NCBI GenBank assembly: GCA_014898415.1
Contig: RCTD01000006.1
Coordinates: 1,550,001-1,614,000 of the forward strand
Direction: 5' to 3'
Source: Stromatinia cepivora
Taxonomy: Eukaryota > Ascomycota > Leotiomycetes > Helotiales > Sclerotiniaceae
DNA: 64,000 nt
Of this stretch, positions 23,801 through 35,169 are shown in pieces (the first letter of the stretch is position 1; each line of letters starts with the position of its first letter). The position numbers and the translations under genes were made by a program. Below the pieces are notes generated by a model. It ran no database searches, was not told the origin of the DNA, and saw only the letters and a list, made by a program, of their open reading frames with translations.

Positions 23801-26313
23801 CTATACTGGAAAACTCTGAGACAGCTCAATCAAATGTCATCCGCTTCACTGAAGAGGGATGGCTTTGCATCTCTCCTGACTATTTTATCTAGGGGGCCTA
23901 GGGACTGTATTCGGCGCTCTACCAGTGCTATCGAAGAATACGACGCCTGGTTGGTTTGGCTTAAGCAGTCACAGGAACGCCATGATGTAACAATTGAATC
24001 TATGATGAAACGTCTGAAAGCTCTCCGTGACAAAATGTGGTATGTCACCGACGTTCGGAATTCGGCAGCGTATGAGGGCACTCGAAATATTGCTATAGCT
24101 CTGAAGTGCATGGTTTCACCAAAGAAAGGATCCCATTTGGATAAGTCTAACACGCGCTCTCGCAACATTCCGAAACCAGCAGCAAATAATTTTCTTCTGA
24201 AGACAGAGGCGCAGGTCATGGACATGATGGCTGCTAATGAGGACCAAGGCGGTCCAAACAAGCTATCGGACGAGCAAGCAGAGAAGACCATGAGGTGGCT
24301 GTCTCAATTTGGTGTCGAAAACTTTTGCAAGGGCGAGGAACGAATCCATAGATTCAGCTTAGAGATCGAAACGTGCATCAATAAACTCGTTGGAGATAAT
24401 TTGATGGAAGGGCCTGTTCTCTGGTCTAGTGAGCTCTACAATAGAGATAAACGGATTTTGGACGGTGGAAAACAAAAAGGCGATCTTTCTTTCAATAGTT
24501 TTGGATCTCTGAATCTGTCTGGGGATGACTTGACTGATACCGACAGCACACGCCGTGGCCTACGCAGCACAGACTTCAATCGTCCTGGGTTCCATGATCT
24601 TCGGGCTATGTCTACCAGGAATAATTCCCAGCAAAGTTTCGGCTCGGGAAGGTTCAGCACATTACGGATAAATCCTCCAGGGGATCTTATGGACTCCCAG
24701 GATTATTTTGGGATGGCAAGTCCTGTATTGACAATAGATTCTGCAACAACCTTCTGGTCACCTCTTCAAACCCGAGCTCAGTCACCAACCACGAGCGTTA
24801 GTAGTCATCGCCCAGATACTGCCTCATCTACCAACGAAACTATCATGCTAAAGGATGACCACACGAATGCAGCTAAGCAGCGATTCTTGACAGATTTGAA
24901 GCAGACTTTGACGAGTTTGCTACTCAGTGACCTTGGCACCCTCGTTTTTGCTCGTGGGAGCGAAACAGATTCTTGGTTTTCGGGTTCTATAGGTCAAGAT
25001 TGTATCGAAAGGAAGGACCGCGCAGACAGGAGAGCCAGGAGAAAAAAAGGAAGAGTAGAAAGCGTGTAATAGAAAAAAAGAAGAGCTTCGGGGATCTTCG
25101 CGGAGCTCAAAAAATAGAACAACTCCCAATGGAACGCCAAGACTCACATGGCGAAAAAGCAGAAAAGAGTTGCACATCAAGTAACAAAAGTCTCCCAGAT
25201 ACTGGAGCTTCGGAAAACCGTTCTACCACGGGAAGCTCTTCCACTAGCGATTCTGTCAGCACAAGATCTAGGAAGGGTACGATCAGAGCCGCAAAAGAGT
25301 CAGATAATTTGGAGTTTCCTTACAGAATGGCTTTTCAGCGCTTATTGCGTATGTTTTCTGTTCACCCCAATCCCTACGCGAAGCTCAACGCGCTGTACGA
25401 GCTGGAGCATTTGATTGTAGCATACTTGACACCGTCCACCACGAGGCGGCCTAGACTTCGACAGGAACCCATACCCACTTCCCCACAATCCCCGGAAACT
25501 TCGCACCATACTGCGTTCGGGCCTTCTGATGCAACAACAACCACCCCAAGGGCAAAAACCCTTGGAGAAGCGATTGACAATTGCAAAGAGCGTCGATCCC
25601 ATACACTCAATCAAGGAGAGAACCCTTCGCCAGTCAACCGAAATACTGAACGATATTCGAGCTCGAATGTGCCAACTGCAGCAAGTACGGATATGATTGT
25701 CGATGTCTTGCAAGACTTGTTTCGCGACTCAGACATGAGACCAAAGACATTGTTCCGCGACCTACAGTTCATTGCTTCATTTGTCCCAGCTGCTACTTTA
25801 GACAAAACTGAACGCGGAAAAGCTTTCTGGGATGCTGGGCTTGCCGCACTTGGTCTGAAACAAGATGTCTGTCGTACACTGATTGAAATCGCAGATGAGA
25901 TAGTGGTACATTACACCCAAACCCGGAAGACAACAACCGCTGTACTAGACTCGTCGTCTCTTAACGGCGAACTGATGAAATACAGCATGCAGGATGCTGC
26001 TAATATGTGGACAATTACGGCTAAAGAAGGGGACCCCGTGGCAGAGCGAGAACTTGCCATATTTTATTTGACCCATCCTGAATTGGTAGAAAGAATTACT
26101 GCTCCCTTGAGCAAACCTCGTGAAACTTTCAAAGCACAGGTCATGGAGATGCATCAGGGCAAAGAAGGTGTGGTGACGGAGAGGGATAGAGAGAGGAGCG
26201 ATCCTGCTACCATGTGTGTTGCTTATCATTGGATGGAACTAAGTGCACTTGGTGGGGATGAACTGGCAAAGAAATATCTACGGCAGCGCGAGGAGCTGAA
26301 CGCTATTCCATGA
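20892..26313 (+). CDS. Large conserved fungal protein, Ras-GAP-like N-terminal half and Sel1-like C-terminus, with apparent -1 frameshift
   Basis: Proposed exons are 20892-20946, 21043-22517, 22565-22668 and 22720-25048, then a one-base step back to read 25048-26313, giving about 1742 aa. The start fits a GTACGT donor and a GCTAAT branch before CTAG. Residues 30-110 are Ser/Pro-rich and disordered. Residues about 200-580 are helical and include 'FLVSKWLFSVFLLNAIIHPE' and 'SPPPAIKAHIENILARF', which resemble the helices of a Ras-GAP domain; no arginine finger is confirmed. The middle is acidic and Ser-rich. The C-terminus has a Sel1-like pattern ('ANMWTITAKEGDPVAERELA', 'AYHWMELSALGGDELAKKYL'). 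The two halves are in different frames, meeting near 25042-25048 (seven A). No intron of suitable length and phase joins them. If translation did not shift, it would stop at 25069. Function not established. Confidence 0.72.
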
Positions 26314-27050
26314 AACATGATTGATGATATGACAGGAATTTTGACATGCGCATATTATTTCGCAAACGAGACCATGAATGATGCTGTATATACCACCGAC
26401 GGAGTTCATTTTCAAATATTTTTAAGCAAGAGATACCTTTTTTCTTCTCCATGGCAACATTAATATGCCAATTTTGTAGTTCGGCATGCTTTCTTTTTCT
26501 GTACATAATGCTGCATGCAGTTCTTAAGTATATGAGGCTGGGGAAATACCCGTCCGCGTATAATGAAATTGGAATAGGCCACGTGCAATTAATGTTGCTA
26601 GGAATTCATTCTGATTGAGGTTGCTATATGAGCTTGATATTCTGGAAGATGTTGCTATTTGATTTTGTATGGCCTATCGATGATGTTTTGAATAGATGGT
26701 AGTCTCTGGCCCATACCTACTTGCACCCTCAAGCTCCGAAATCAGCAAGTTCACCTATTCAAAACTCTCTCTGCGGCTATGATCAGGGTGTATACTGGTG
26801 GTAGCGCTGATTATCTCTGAGTGAATATGGTGGCATCGAATTTAGTTAAGCTTTATTATCACCGCTAGATAAAAATCCTCTCTAATATCTCTAATCCAAT
26901 AAAAAAAGCAATCGCAACGCTGTGCCGCAGTGCGTGAGAAAGGAAAACGCGAGCAGAAACCAGATATATCCAGCTCACCTGGAGAGGGCCGGTAGTAATT
27001 TCAATCCTGTGAACCCCGCGAGTCTAGTCGACCAAGTTATATGAACAGCT
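26314..27050. other. Intergenic, between converging genes
   Basis: Normal composition; the 3' flanks of two genes meet here. No gene, repeat or RNA seen. Confidence 0.7.
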
Positions 27051-28481
27051 TCATTTAACAAACTGACTCTTCCTAACGAAAACTGCATTCTTGACTCGCT
27101 CTCTTTCCCTCAAAAGCCGATTTCTCTCCTTGTCGAGATAGTGAATCGGCCATCCGCCCACTGGCTCGGCCTTTGTCATAAAACTCGTCTTCCACTTAAT
27201 GTTCCAATCAGTGAACCCAAGGTCGTAGAAGGGAAGGACCAAGTTGAGCTGGGGAATCGAGAGCGGCTTCTTGGTGTTGGAAGGCGTTTGTAGGATGACA
27301 TCTAAACGCTTGATATTTAGGAAGTGTTGCAATTTAGCTACGAGTTTCTCAATATGCTGAAATTCATGGGTTTGTTGGCAGTCTAGGACAGAAGAATTGA
27401 TCTTAGATTGATCGGCATCAGGGATGGAAGGGAAAATAATGCTGACGAACATGTACTTGGCATGGGCAGCAAAGTCTGGGCCGAGGTAATCGATGTACTT
27501 GAGCAACGTTTCGTAGTCCTTACGAGGTTCCTCTTCTCCGTCAACTTGAGCATTGACACAGATCATTTCTTCCTCGGAACGTAAATCAACTTCAATTTCG
27601 ATCCAATTCTTTGCCCAGAATTCCTCACGCTCCTTGGCCGGCATCTTGCTAACAATATCTGCTACGTCATAAACATCCGGCTGGAATTCATCGGCACTTG
27701 CATGCTTGTACGTATATCCATTCTCGGTGAAGCGCTCGGTGATACGAGCAAGGTTTCTAATGACGCCAAGTTGGGTGATTATGATGTCCTTCTTCTTTTT
27801 ATCTGCACGACCGAAACGGGATTTCTCTGGCCTAGGGCCAGTAGGGAATACAACGGGAGATGGTGTTGAAAGTGGGGTCTCCTTCAGCTTCGTCGGAGTG
27901 ACAAAGGGGCTCGATCCGGTCTTCTCTGGTGTAGAATGGGCAGAGGAAATGGATATAGCATCCATCCCATCCTGTAATGGATGGAAGGCTATCCTATGAT
28001 TAAGGCCATGAGTATCGGTAGGATTTAGCTGGATTCGATTGGCCGGGGTGATCCCAGCCTCCATCTCCATTGGCCATTTAGATATAGCCTCCAACCGGCC
28101 AACCGCAGTATAGATATGGCGAGGCGTTCGTGTCAGTTGTGCATGACCTAATAAGTCCGGTTGGTTCTGTGGTTTCTCGACTGCGGGAGCCTTAGAACTA
28201 GTATCCCCATGGACCTTCGGGAACGGTGCAATCTTGACAGGAACGGCCGGGACAAACTCTGGTGAGGTTGCAGATAATGACTTTGCTACCACTTTACCCA
28301 AGGACTCGAAGTTCGGGGTTATCAATGTTCCCTGGCGAAATGATTTAAATGCCAAAGGACTTTTGGGGCTAGGGGTTGCGGATGCATTTACTGCGGACTC
28401 GCCATCCACGGCGGAAGGGAATGGCAAGGTTAAGTTTGGTAGGTCAATGGACCTCTTTGCTCGAGCGTTCTTGTTCCCCAT
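27051..28481 (-). CDS. Hypothetical fungal protein, 476 aa, single exon
   Basis: One uninterrupted frame with a normal ATG and codon use. Residues 1-235 are Ser/Pro/Thr-rich and probably disordered, with several 'TPSP', 'SPFVTP' and 'LSTPSP' phospho-site-like motifs and a basic 'RADKKKK' patch near 240. Residues about 245-476 look folded: 'LARITERFTENGYTYKHASA', 'VADIVSKMPAKEREEFWAKN', 'NWIEIEVDLRSEEEMICVN' and a long helical end. There is no signal peptide or membrane segment. The family is not recognised. The shape (disordered Ser/Pro front, structured back) is common in fungal regulatory or scaffold proteins, but I assign no function. It converges on the Ras-GAP-like gene and shares an upstream spacer with the phosphatase gene to its right. 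Confidence 0.8.
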   Translation of the reverse strand: MGNKNARAKRSIDLPNLTLPFPSAVDGESAVNASATPSPKSPLAFKSFRQGTLITPNFESLGKVVAKSLSATSPEFVPAVPVKIAPFPKVHGDTSSKAPAVEKPQNQPDLLGHAQLTRTPRHIYTAVGRLEAISKWPMEMEAGITPANRIQLNPTDTHGLNHRIAFHPLQDGMDAISISSAHSTPEKTGSSPFVTPTKLKETPLSTPSPVVFPTGPRPEKSRFGRADKKKKDIIITQLGVIRNLARITERFTENGYTYKHASADEFQPDVYDVADIVSKMPAKEREEFWAKNWIEIEVDLRSEEEMICVNAQVDGEEEPRKDYETLLKYIDYLGPDFAAHAKYMFVSIIFPSIPDADQSKINSSVLDCQQTHEFQHIEKLVAKLQHFLNIKRLDVILQTPSNTKKPLSIPQLNLVLPFYDLGFTDWNIKWKTSFMTKAEPVGGWPIHYLDKERNRLLRERERVKNAVFVRKSQFVK

Positions 28482-29946
28482 GATGTTATTGCTTGGGCAC
28501 GACGAATGGTCGAGATGATATTTCAGAAGTGATTGTGTTATGTTGGAAGGAAAAGTAAGGTGTGTTTAAGGTTGATGGCGTCTTTTCAAGACGTCTGTGA
28601 TAGAACTTGCGTTAGTATAGAACTCCAAAGGATTTTATATGGAGTGACATCAGAATGTACATTCGAGGTGGAATGTTCGACTCAAGGGCTTTTTTTGTAA
28701 TGCTCTTGGTCCACATATAATGGCACAAGGATAGATCTATCGCAGCAAGGAGCGGGATCGACGAGATTTTCGGGCGTACAAGAAAGGTTCAAGTGTGTCT
28801 ACCAAGATATGTGCAGTATGTGTACCTACAATAGATGAGAGACGGTTTCAGAATCTAGATAGATAAGAACGAGACCGTTAGAGGTTGAGGAAGAGTTTTC
28901 AAAGACAGGAAGTAAACGTACCTGACTAAGAATAAGGTACGGTCAATGAGAAAGAATGTCGTACTTGCGAGAAACAAGTTCTTCTATTGCTCTAATTCGG
29001 GAGTTGATATTGTACTGGAATCCAATAGAGGAAAAACTGTGGATTGGTTGAAGAAATTTGTAGGCTAGTTCAATGGTCGGCAATGTAACCAGCGTTGGCG
29101 TTCTAAGTTGGGGCGATGAAGTGAATTGGAATGTATGAGATGAAAGTGAATCAATCTCCTCAACAATCCACTGCCGCTGTGCTCAAATATCATATGACCA
29201 AGGAACAAGAAAGAAGAAATTTGCCTATCCCAATGCCAAATTTCACGTGCCCAGGAAAGTCCACGGAAAGAGGGGTAAATGACCTATATGTTGCCGTACA
29301 CCCAAAAGAGCTATTCTAAGCTACGCACGTTGAAAAATATGCCATATATGCGATGGAAGTCCAACTTTCACTTCAAGCACAAGGAAGGTGCGAATTCTAT
29401 CGATGTGACACTCAAAACTCTGTATTGATTTGACAGGTACCCAGAGCTTGGTTGTGACATAATCGGCTTATGTATCGCAAAATGTAACAATATATATTCA
29501 TATGACCATCTTTAGATTTCATTCCATCTAGTTTCTTCTAATCAGCCCAGTACTTCGGACTACAATCCAGATATGAAGTCTTGCAGTATTTGGAAAGCAA
29601 TATTTCTAGAAATTATTCACCTGTATTGATCACTTCAACACATGATAGCAAAGCAAGAATCAATAATCTATGATTCCCCAATGTTGCACTAGGTGCAGAC
29701 TTCTGGAAGCATTGTTTTTTCTTCATGACTGTAGCAAACAAACCTTCATTGTTTCTGTGGTATAAAGAACAGTAAAGCCAGCTAGCTAGTGTCGACAAAA
29801 CATCAAGCACTGAATACCAGAGGCTGGAATGCGAATGTGACTGTCGTCACCCAGACAATCGCATTATTTCTCCAGTCATGGTATTTTGATACTTTTCTAT
29901 AATTCTCCAGTATTGGTCATATCATGCTTAGTTGTCAATATGAGCA
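28482..29946. other. Long intergenic spacer
   Basis: About 1.46 kb holding the promoter of the minus-strand hypothetical gene and the 3' flank of the PhoD-like gene. A 62-codon open frame at 29131-29319 has no splice partner or recognisable content. Nothing else seen. Confidence 0.6.
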
Positions 29947-32556
29947 TCATCCCCAAAGAGCTTCCCTAGTCCACCGACCTCCAGAAATGGCAGGCGCCGA
30001 GAGGAGGATGGAAGACCAAACCTCATGGCCATCTACATAGAGACGAAATCTTAGAGTGCTTTGGTCGCTGGTTGTATTTTCAATTGTGATAGCTCCCAAT
30101 TTCGAATTACCGCCTGGGACATATCTTCAGAAACATTAGCAAATGTTACACATTAGGGGCGTCATGATATGTGTTACTTGATCTCGATATCTTCATCGTC
30201 AGATTGCCAATAAGTATGAATCGGCAGATAGAATTGACTTAGAGGACTCGTAGAATACTCATTTACGGTTGCGCTGACTGGCCAACGACCATTCAAAGGA
30301 GGCGGAAAGGCGGTTGCGGCAAATTCATGCCTATCTCCACTGATGATCACAACCCCACAACCTCCACGGACGCCAACATCCCACATGGCTTCGAGGATTA
30401 TCTGGCGCTCGTTAAGGTAACCAGCCCAAGTATCCATACTATTGACCCGCTAAAGCATTGGTGAGTCAGCAATTGCTTAAAGAAGTAGAATTTTAAAGTA
30501 GAATGTCCGAAAACGTATGATATCAGGGATAAAATGGAAACAATTAAGCAGAGTTGGGCATTAAGGGGTGTTGAATTGCAGAATGGATGATACTCACCCA
30601 ATTTTTCGTGAATGGAATGCTAGATGCTACGATCTTCCACTTGACACCTTTTGGCTCAGACTTCTTGAGAAATTCAAGGAGATCAGCAAGTTGTTGTGCA
30701 CCAAGCATCGACTTCTCGGTGCTATTGGCGGGAAGATCTGAGGAAGAATCTCGGTATGTTCTAGTATCCATTAAGAAGAATGAAGCGGGCCCTTGCGTGA
30801 ACTCAAAGTAGGTAGCACCATATCTAGGAGTATTGTAAGTTCCAGCCTGGCGAGCTCGAGGAGGGTTGACAGATGTTTGATAATGGTGCCACGGATCAGC
30901 TGCTGCATCGTAAATCTTGAAGTTTTATGGTCAGCAGATATGCGCGTAAAAACAATAACACACGTCCAAATGTCGAGCCACAACTAGGACTTCCGATACT
31001 CGTGATTGAAGTATAGAAATGAGTGGTTCTTGACCTACCCCCGTTGTTTTCTTATCCCAATCATTGGCAATTTCATGATCATCGAGCACGTGTATCCAGC
31101 CTCAAGAAACTCCAAGTTAGCAAGTCAAATCACTGCGTAGATAGAGGGGCATAGGCATGACAGGATATGCCATCAGACCAGAGACAATTAAGCCTTGATT
31201 GTACATGGCAAGGTTTCAGAATTACTCACTTAAATTTTGACCAACAGCTGGCCAATCTGGAGAGCTATAAACTTGTCTGTACTCGCGGCGGTAATCTTCA
31301 ACAGTCACTCCAAACCTCTTCGGAACATCAATGTAAATAAAGTCACCAAGAAAGAGCATAAACTGGGAACCTCCAGGAATTTTCTTAATGACATCTGCCA
31401 TATGCTTGAAGCCGGGAATTGCCAAAGCGTGGTCAAAAGGGCTGTAAGGAAAGCGAGGTTTGATACAACTGGATGTGAAAAATGTGAAAGACCCTGATTG
31501 AGGAAGATGTCCAGGTTTGGGAGGAGTAGTGAAAAAGCCAGTGTGGTTATTTGATGTGGTCCATTGGTAAGTCCTCTCAGGATGATTCGGCAATGAAAAC
31601 TTCAAAGCTTGAGTGAAATCGGTGTCTTCTGATAGAGTATGTATCATTCCCGCGAGTAGTGGCTTTGAATTTTCGTAAGCAGCTGCAGGAGTTGCTAGCT
31701 GATAAGTGACGGATATGGGAAGCTTAGAGATATCCGGCTCTCGAACGAGTAGATTTGCTTCCGTAGGGGCACTTCCAAACGGTCAGAAATGATACAAAAT
31801 AGGACACGCGGCTCCGTTTAGTGTGGCATGTCAAAGGGCGTCTCTTAACACTCTTCGGCATACTGAGAAGATCCCAGATACTAAACTGGAATTTTGGTGG
31901 CATGCTACGACTAAACGGAGTCGCATGTTTTTTTGGTTGGGGGGGGGGGGGGGGGGGGGGTGCGGTAAACGTGTGAACCTACATGTAGCCCATTCGTGCG
32001 AACGATAGCTCTGTGCTGGGATGAAAAACTTTTGCACGATATACTAGGTCAATTGTGGCCAGAACCAGACCCACATTGATCAAAAATGTCATAAGTGAGA
32101 GCAAGGTTGATACAGGATCAAGCGCGCCTGTTAAAAGTGTATGAATTGGTCTCGGTGATTTCTCCTCTATCATGACTGTCTCCTCAACTTCAACTTCTTC
32201 CTCCACATGCTTTCGTTTGTCTGAACCCGATATATCTTGAGAGTGTGCAACAGTCGATGGAAGTGTTGGCGGCTGGTCCTCGTGCCCAGTCTCAGTAATG
32301 GTGATTTTGATATCATCTTCTACCACGATATATGTGTTCTGCGTTACATGGCTAGCAATGAAGGAGGGCACGTATAGTGCAAAAAGAGTGTAAATAATGG
32401 GAGGCCATGGCTAGCAACAAGTGTTAGTGGTGGATAATTTGGAATTTTGGAGCTATTCGTACTTACATGGCCAGGGATAATGCGAAGAAAGACATAAGTC
32501 GCAATTCGCAAAGCAATTGAGCTCCAAGTTGCTACCTTTTGCTGAACTGTTGACAT
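29947..32556 (-). CDS. PhoD-like metallophosphatase, membrane-anchored, 629 aa
   Basis: Seven exons by splice signals and phase: 32556-32467, 32410-31983, 31771-31230, 31100-31039, 30915-30598, 30449-30178 and 30124-29947. The family (alkaline phosphatase D/PhoD, Fe/Ca-dependent in bacteria) hydrolyses phosphodiesters or monoesters. Metal-site motifs are present in order: 'LGDFIYID', 'VLDDHEIANDWDK', 'FLMDTRTYR' and 'IISGDRHEF'. The N-terminus has three hydrophobic stretches (residues about 13-30, 36-60 and 130-150) flanking an acidic 'VEEEVEVEETV' loop, so it is probably an integral membrane protein of the secretory route with an exposed catalytic domain. The intron at 31772-31982 is 211 bp, enlarged by an inverted-repeat insert and a 22-G run (see findings). 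Substrate unknown. Confidence 0.88.
31804..31960. repeat. Small inverted-repeat insert plus 22-G homopolymer inside an intron
   Basis: 31804-31830 and 31901-31928 are inverted copies (about 23 of 27 bases plus a 1-bp gap) around a 70-bp centre, making a 125-bp MITE-like unit. Ten bases further is a run of 22 G (31939-31960). Both are inside the PhoD-like gene's fourth intron. No clear target duplication was seen. Confidence 0.7.
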
Positions 32557-33410
32557 GGTAGGTGAAGGAGACTCAAAACAATCTTAATTTCACACCAGAC
32601 CAGACCAGACCAGACCAGAAATGGAGGGTGGGATATGAAGGGAAAGAATATATAACAAGAAATCTGCATATATTTTACTATCCTGAACTAGAAGTTGTTG
32701 GAAATAGTTTAATATTTTAATCACAAATAGAAGCAGTATAATACAACACAGGATAGTTTAACACCCACGTGACATACGACACATGACACCTGTGAAGGAC
32801 AAATCAGAAATGCTTGTTTACCTTTGATTATGTAAGCCTTTGACTTTTGTTGTAACTTACCACTGGTTCCCTGGATCCCTGGATCACCGGGTCTAATTAT
32901 ACCCTTACGTCATTTAGAAAGAGGGGTTACCGCAATAGTTTTGTCAATTACTGCGTAGTTTTCATTCAAAGGATTACCTAATCATATCATACCTATGACT
33001 AAGTGAATGGATTTGAGCCCTATTGCAGCTTTGATGAAGCATTTGACGAAATCCAAAGAAGCATGAAGAATGGAAATTGTCATATTGTTTTATTTATCAG
33101 AATAAAAGGTTAACTAATATATCACAATCATCTCTTTGGCAGCTGTATATTCACAGTGCCATTTCCTCGGTTTCGCCAAGATTTCCATAGAGCGAAACTC
33201 CGAGTTGATTTCCAATTGTGTTACCCTGATTGGTAATTCTTTGTGTCATTCTACTCCTCATTCTGCTGTGTTGTAGTGCGGGGAAGTGAGAGGCCAAGTT
33301 GAAGTACTTAATCGAGACGGTCAGGATCTATCAGCTTACGAGGGGTTGTCATTCCGATAGAAAGTTCATGTAGGAGTTGATTACCATACAGTTACAGTAA
33401 TCGATCTTAG
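32557..33410. other. Divergent promoter region
   Basis: 850 bp between the start codons of the PhoD-like gene (-) and the DUF4243 gene (+); it should hold both promoters. A pentamer run (CCAGA, about five copies, 32594-32618) lies some 40 bp upstream of the PhoD-like start, within its probable 5' leader. No other structure recognised. Confidence 0.6.
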
Positions 33411-35169
33411 ATGCTTGCCAGGCCTAGATTTGACCGCAGAATATCTACATTAAAACTTCACACCGTCCGACATCAATCAACAACTACAAGACAGCTTTTT
33501 AACATGGCTACAGCAAACAACATCCACTTGACTACCGAGGACACCGGCGTGTATAAGCTCAAGCCCCAGGACTCGGAAACAGCCACCAAAACCTCACAGC
33601 TATTGCAAGAGAATCATTATGTAGGGTCACACTTTCCCCTCGACGTTGTCTTATAGATACATTTTAACAGGTCTTTCATATAGAAACATCACATTTTCTT
33701 CAACACTGAAGGGTTTCACAACCATATCGTCCACCACTTGTTGACTCTATATGGCCTTGGTGCCCCGGCGTCCGTCATCGAGCGACACTATAAGCATAAT
33801 GCATCATACCAGCGCCCCTTCGTTCTCTCCGAGAATCAGGTTAGTTCATATTCTGACAAGCTTGCTGATTTTGAGAAGCCTCGATACTCCCGAACATTGG
33901 TTTTGTTATCTCAATGCCCAATCTTCAATTGTAAAGATTCTGACAGATTTAGACTCCCGTCGATATGTCAGCACCAGATAATTTCAACAACCATCTAGGC
34001 AAAGAAAATTATTACAGTGACTTTCTGGTCTTCTGGCAGCAAGAAATTGAATCGAAAGGATGGAAGGATGTCTTGAAAGAACATGTATTTGCGGGTGATG
34101 CGAAAGCAGACGGCATGCTCGGCAGGATGTTTGCCGGTAGACGATAGTGTAATTGCTTACCAAAAAGAATGTTACTGACACTCACCAGGATTTGTTCATC
34201 CTATTATCCATCTGGGTTTCGGTATTGAGTTCAATCAGCCAGCCATCATTGCGGAAGCACTAGCACAAGCTTCCGTCCACGATGAATGGATTACTAAGTA
34301 TCTTTTAGACGTTGAAAAGAATGCTCAGCCTGGAAATAAGACAATTCCACAACTTCTGGATGAAATTAGAGCTGATAAAAAGCTCTCTACTGCTCCCGAG
34401 TGGAGTGATGGTAATAAAATTCGAGATGGCATCTTGGGCAGAGCTCCAGATGAAATGGTAAAATATGCATCTCAGTGGACCGTAGGAAAAGGTGAGCTAG
34501 AAGCCAAGACAGCGCAAATGATGAATTCTGCTGTTTATTTCACTGCCGCTGCCCAACGCCCGCCAAAACAAGTGAGTCGTCCTATACTTCAAAGATATGC
34601 CTTGGTTGACATTCATCCTTTCAGGTGAAATTTGACTTTTACAATATGCATTGTGTCACCAGTTCGATTTTCTTCACCTCCTTCAACAAACAAGACTTTC
34701 TCTCTGAAGCTCAGAAGACCCGACTCTTAGAATGGAAGGGGCGTATTGATCTCGCCATGTACGCATCGCGTCGCTCACCCCAATTACTTCTCGAAGAGAT
34801 CTCGGGATATGTCCCGAAGCATCTTGAAGCCGGTGATGCGGAATGGAGCGGGCTGTTTCAGAGACTATTCGAATTTGAAGATGATGGGCACGCCGTGAAA
34901 CTTGGAAGAGCAGTCGCTCATGCTCAGGTTGTCAATCAAGGCTGCGAACACGAAGATTGGGCAAATATCAAGGATTTCATGTGGTTAAAAATAGGCAATA
35001 TGATCGTTGACAGCGTTGAAGATACCGGAGCAACTGTACGCATCTCAAGGAATCATTTACCCCACACACCGATGCACAATTTACTAACTTAATACAGTGG
35101 GCCAGAAGTGTTGGATTTGATGAAGCCTGGAGTGATTTTGAGGACAGACCGAGACAGGTACATTTGTAG
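33411..35169 (+). CDS. Questin oxidase-like (DUF4243) protein, 471 aa, possible mitochondrial presequence
   Basis: Exons: 33411-33620, 33684-33839, 33953-34136, 34189-34571, 34625-35035 and 35098-35169. All junctions are in phase, and the last intron has a perfect TACTAAC branch. The DUF4243/AflY family includes questin oxidase and related Baeyer-Villiger-type ring-cleaving enzymes, plus many uncharacterised fungal members. Seen here: 'FFNTEGFHNHIVHHLLTLYG', 'LGAPASVIERHYKHN', 'LGKENYYSDFLVFWQQEI', 'GFVHPIIHLGFGIEF' and 'DFYNMHCVTSSIFF', giving the conserved His-rich pattern. Length is typical. Residues 1-31 are Arg-rich with no acidic residue except one Asp, like a mitochondrial targeting sequence. 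A second ATG at 33504 (MATANN...) would give a form without it. The neighbouring MFS pump could be a partner. Substrate cannot be inferred. Confidence 0.88.

Noticed and set aside
24927..25038. Intron joining the two frames of the Ras-GAP-like gene
   Set aside because: The GT starts tested (24927, 24954, 24993) paired with the CAG ends (25029, 25038) give lengths with the wrong remainder modulo three, and no branch-point motif is present.
31823..32037. Open frames on both strands through the G run
   Set aside because: They translate the 22-G/22-C tract as poly-Gly or poly-Pro and overlap an intron; no independent support.
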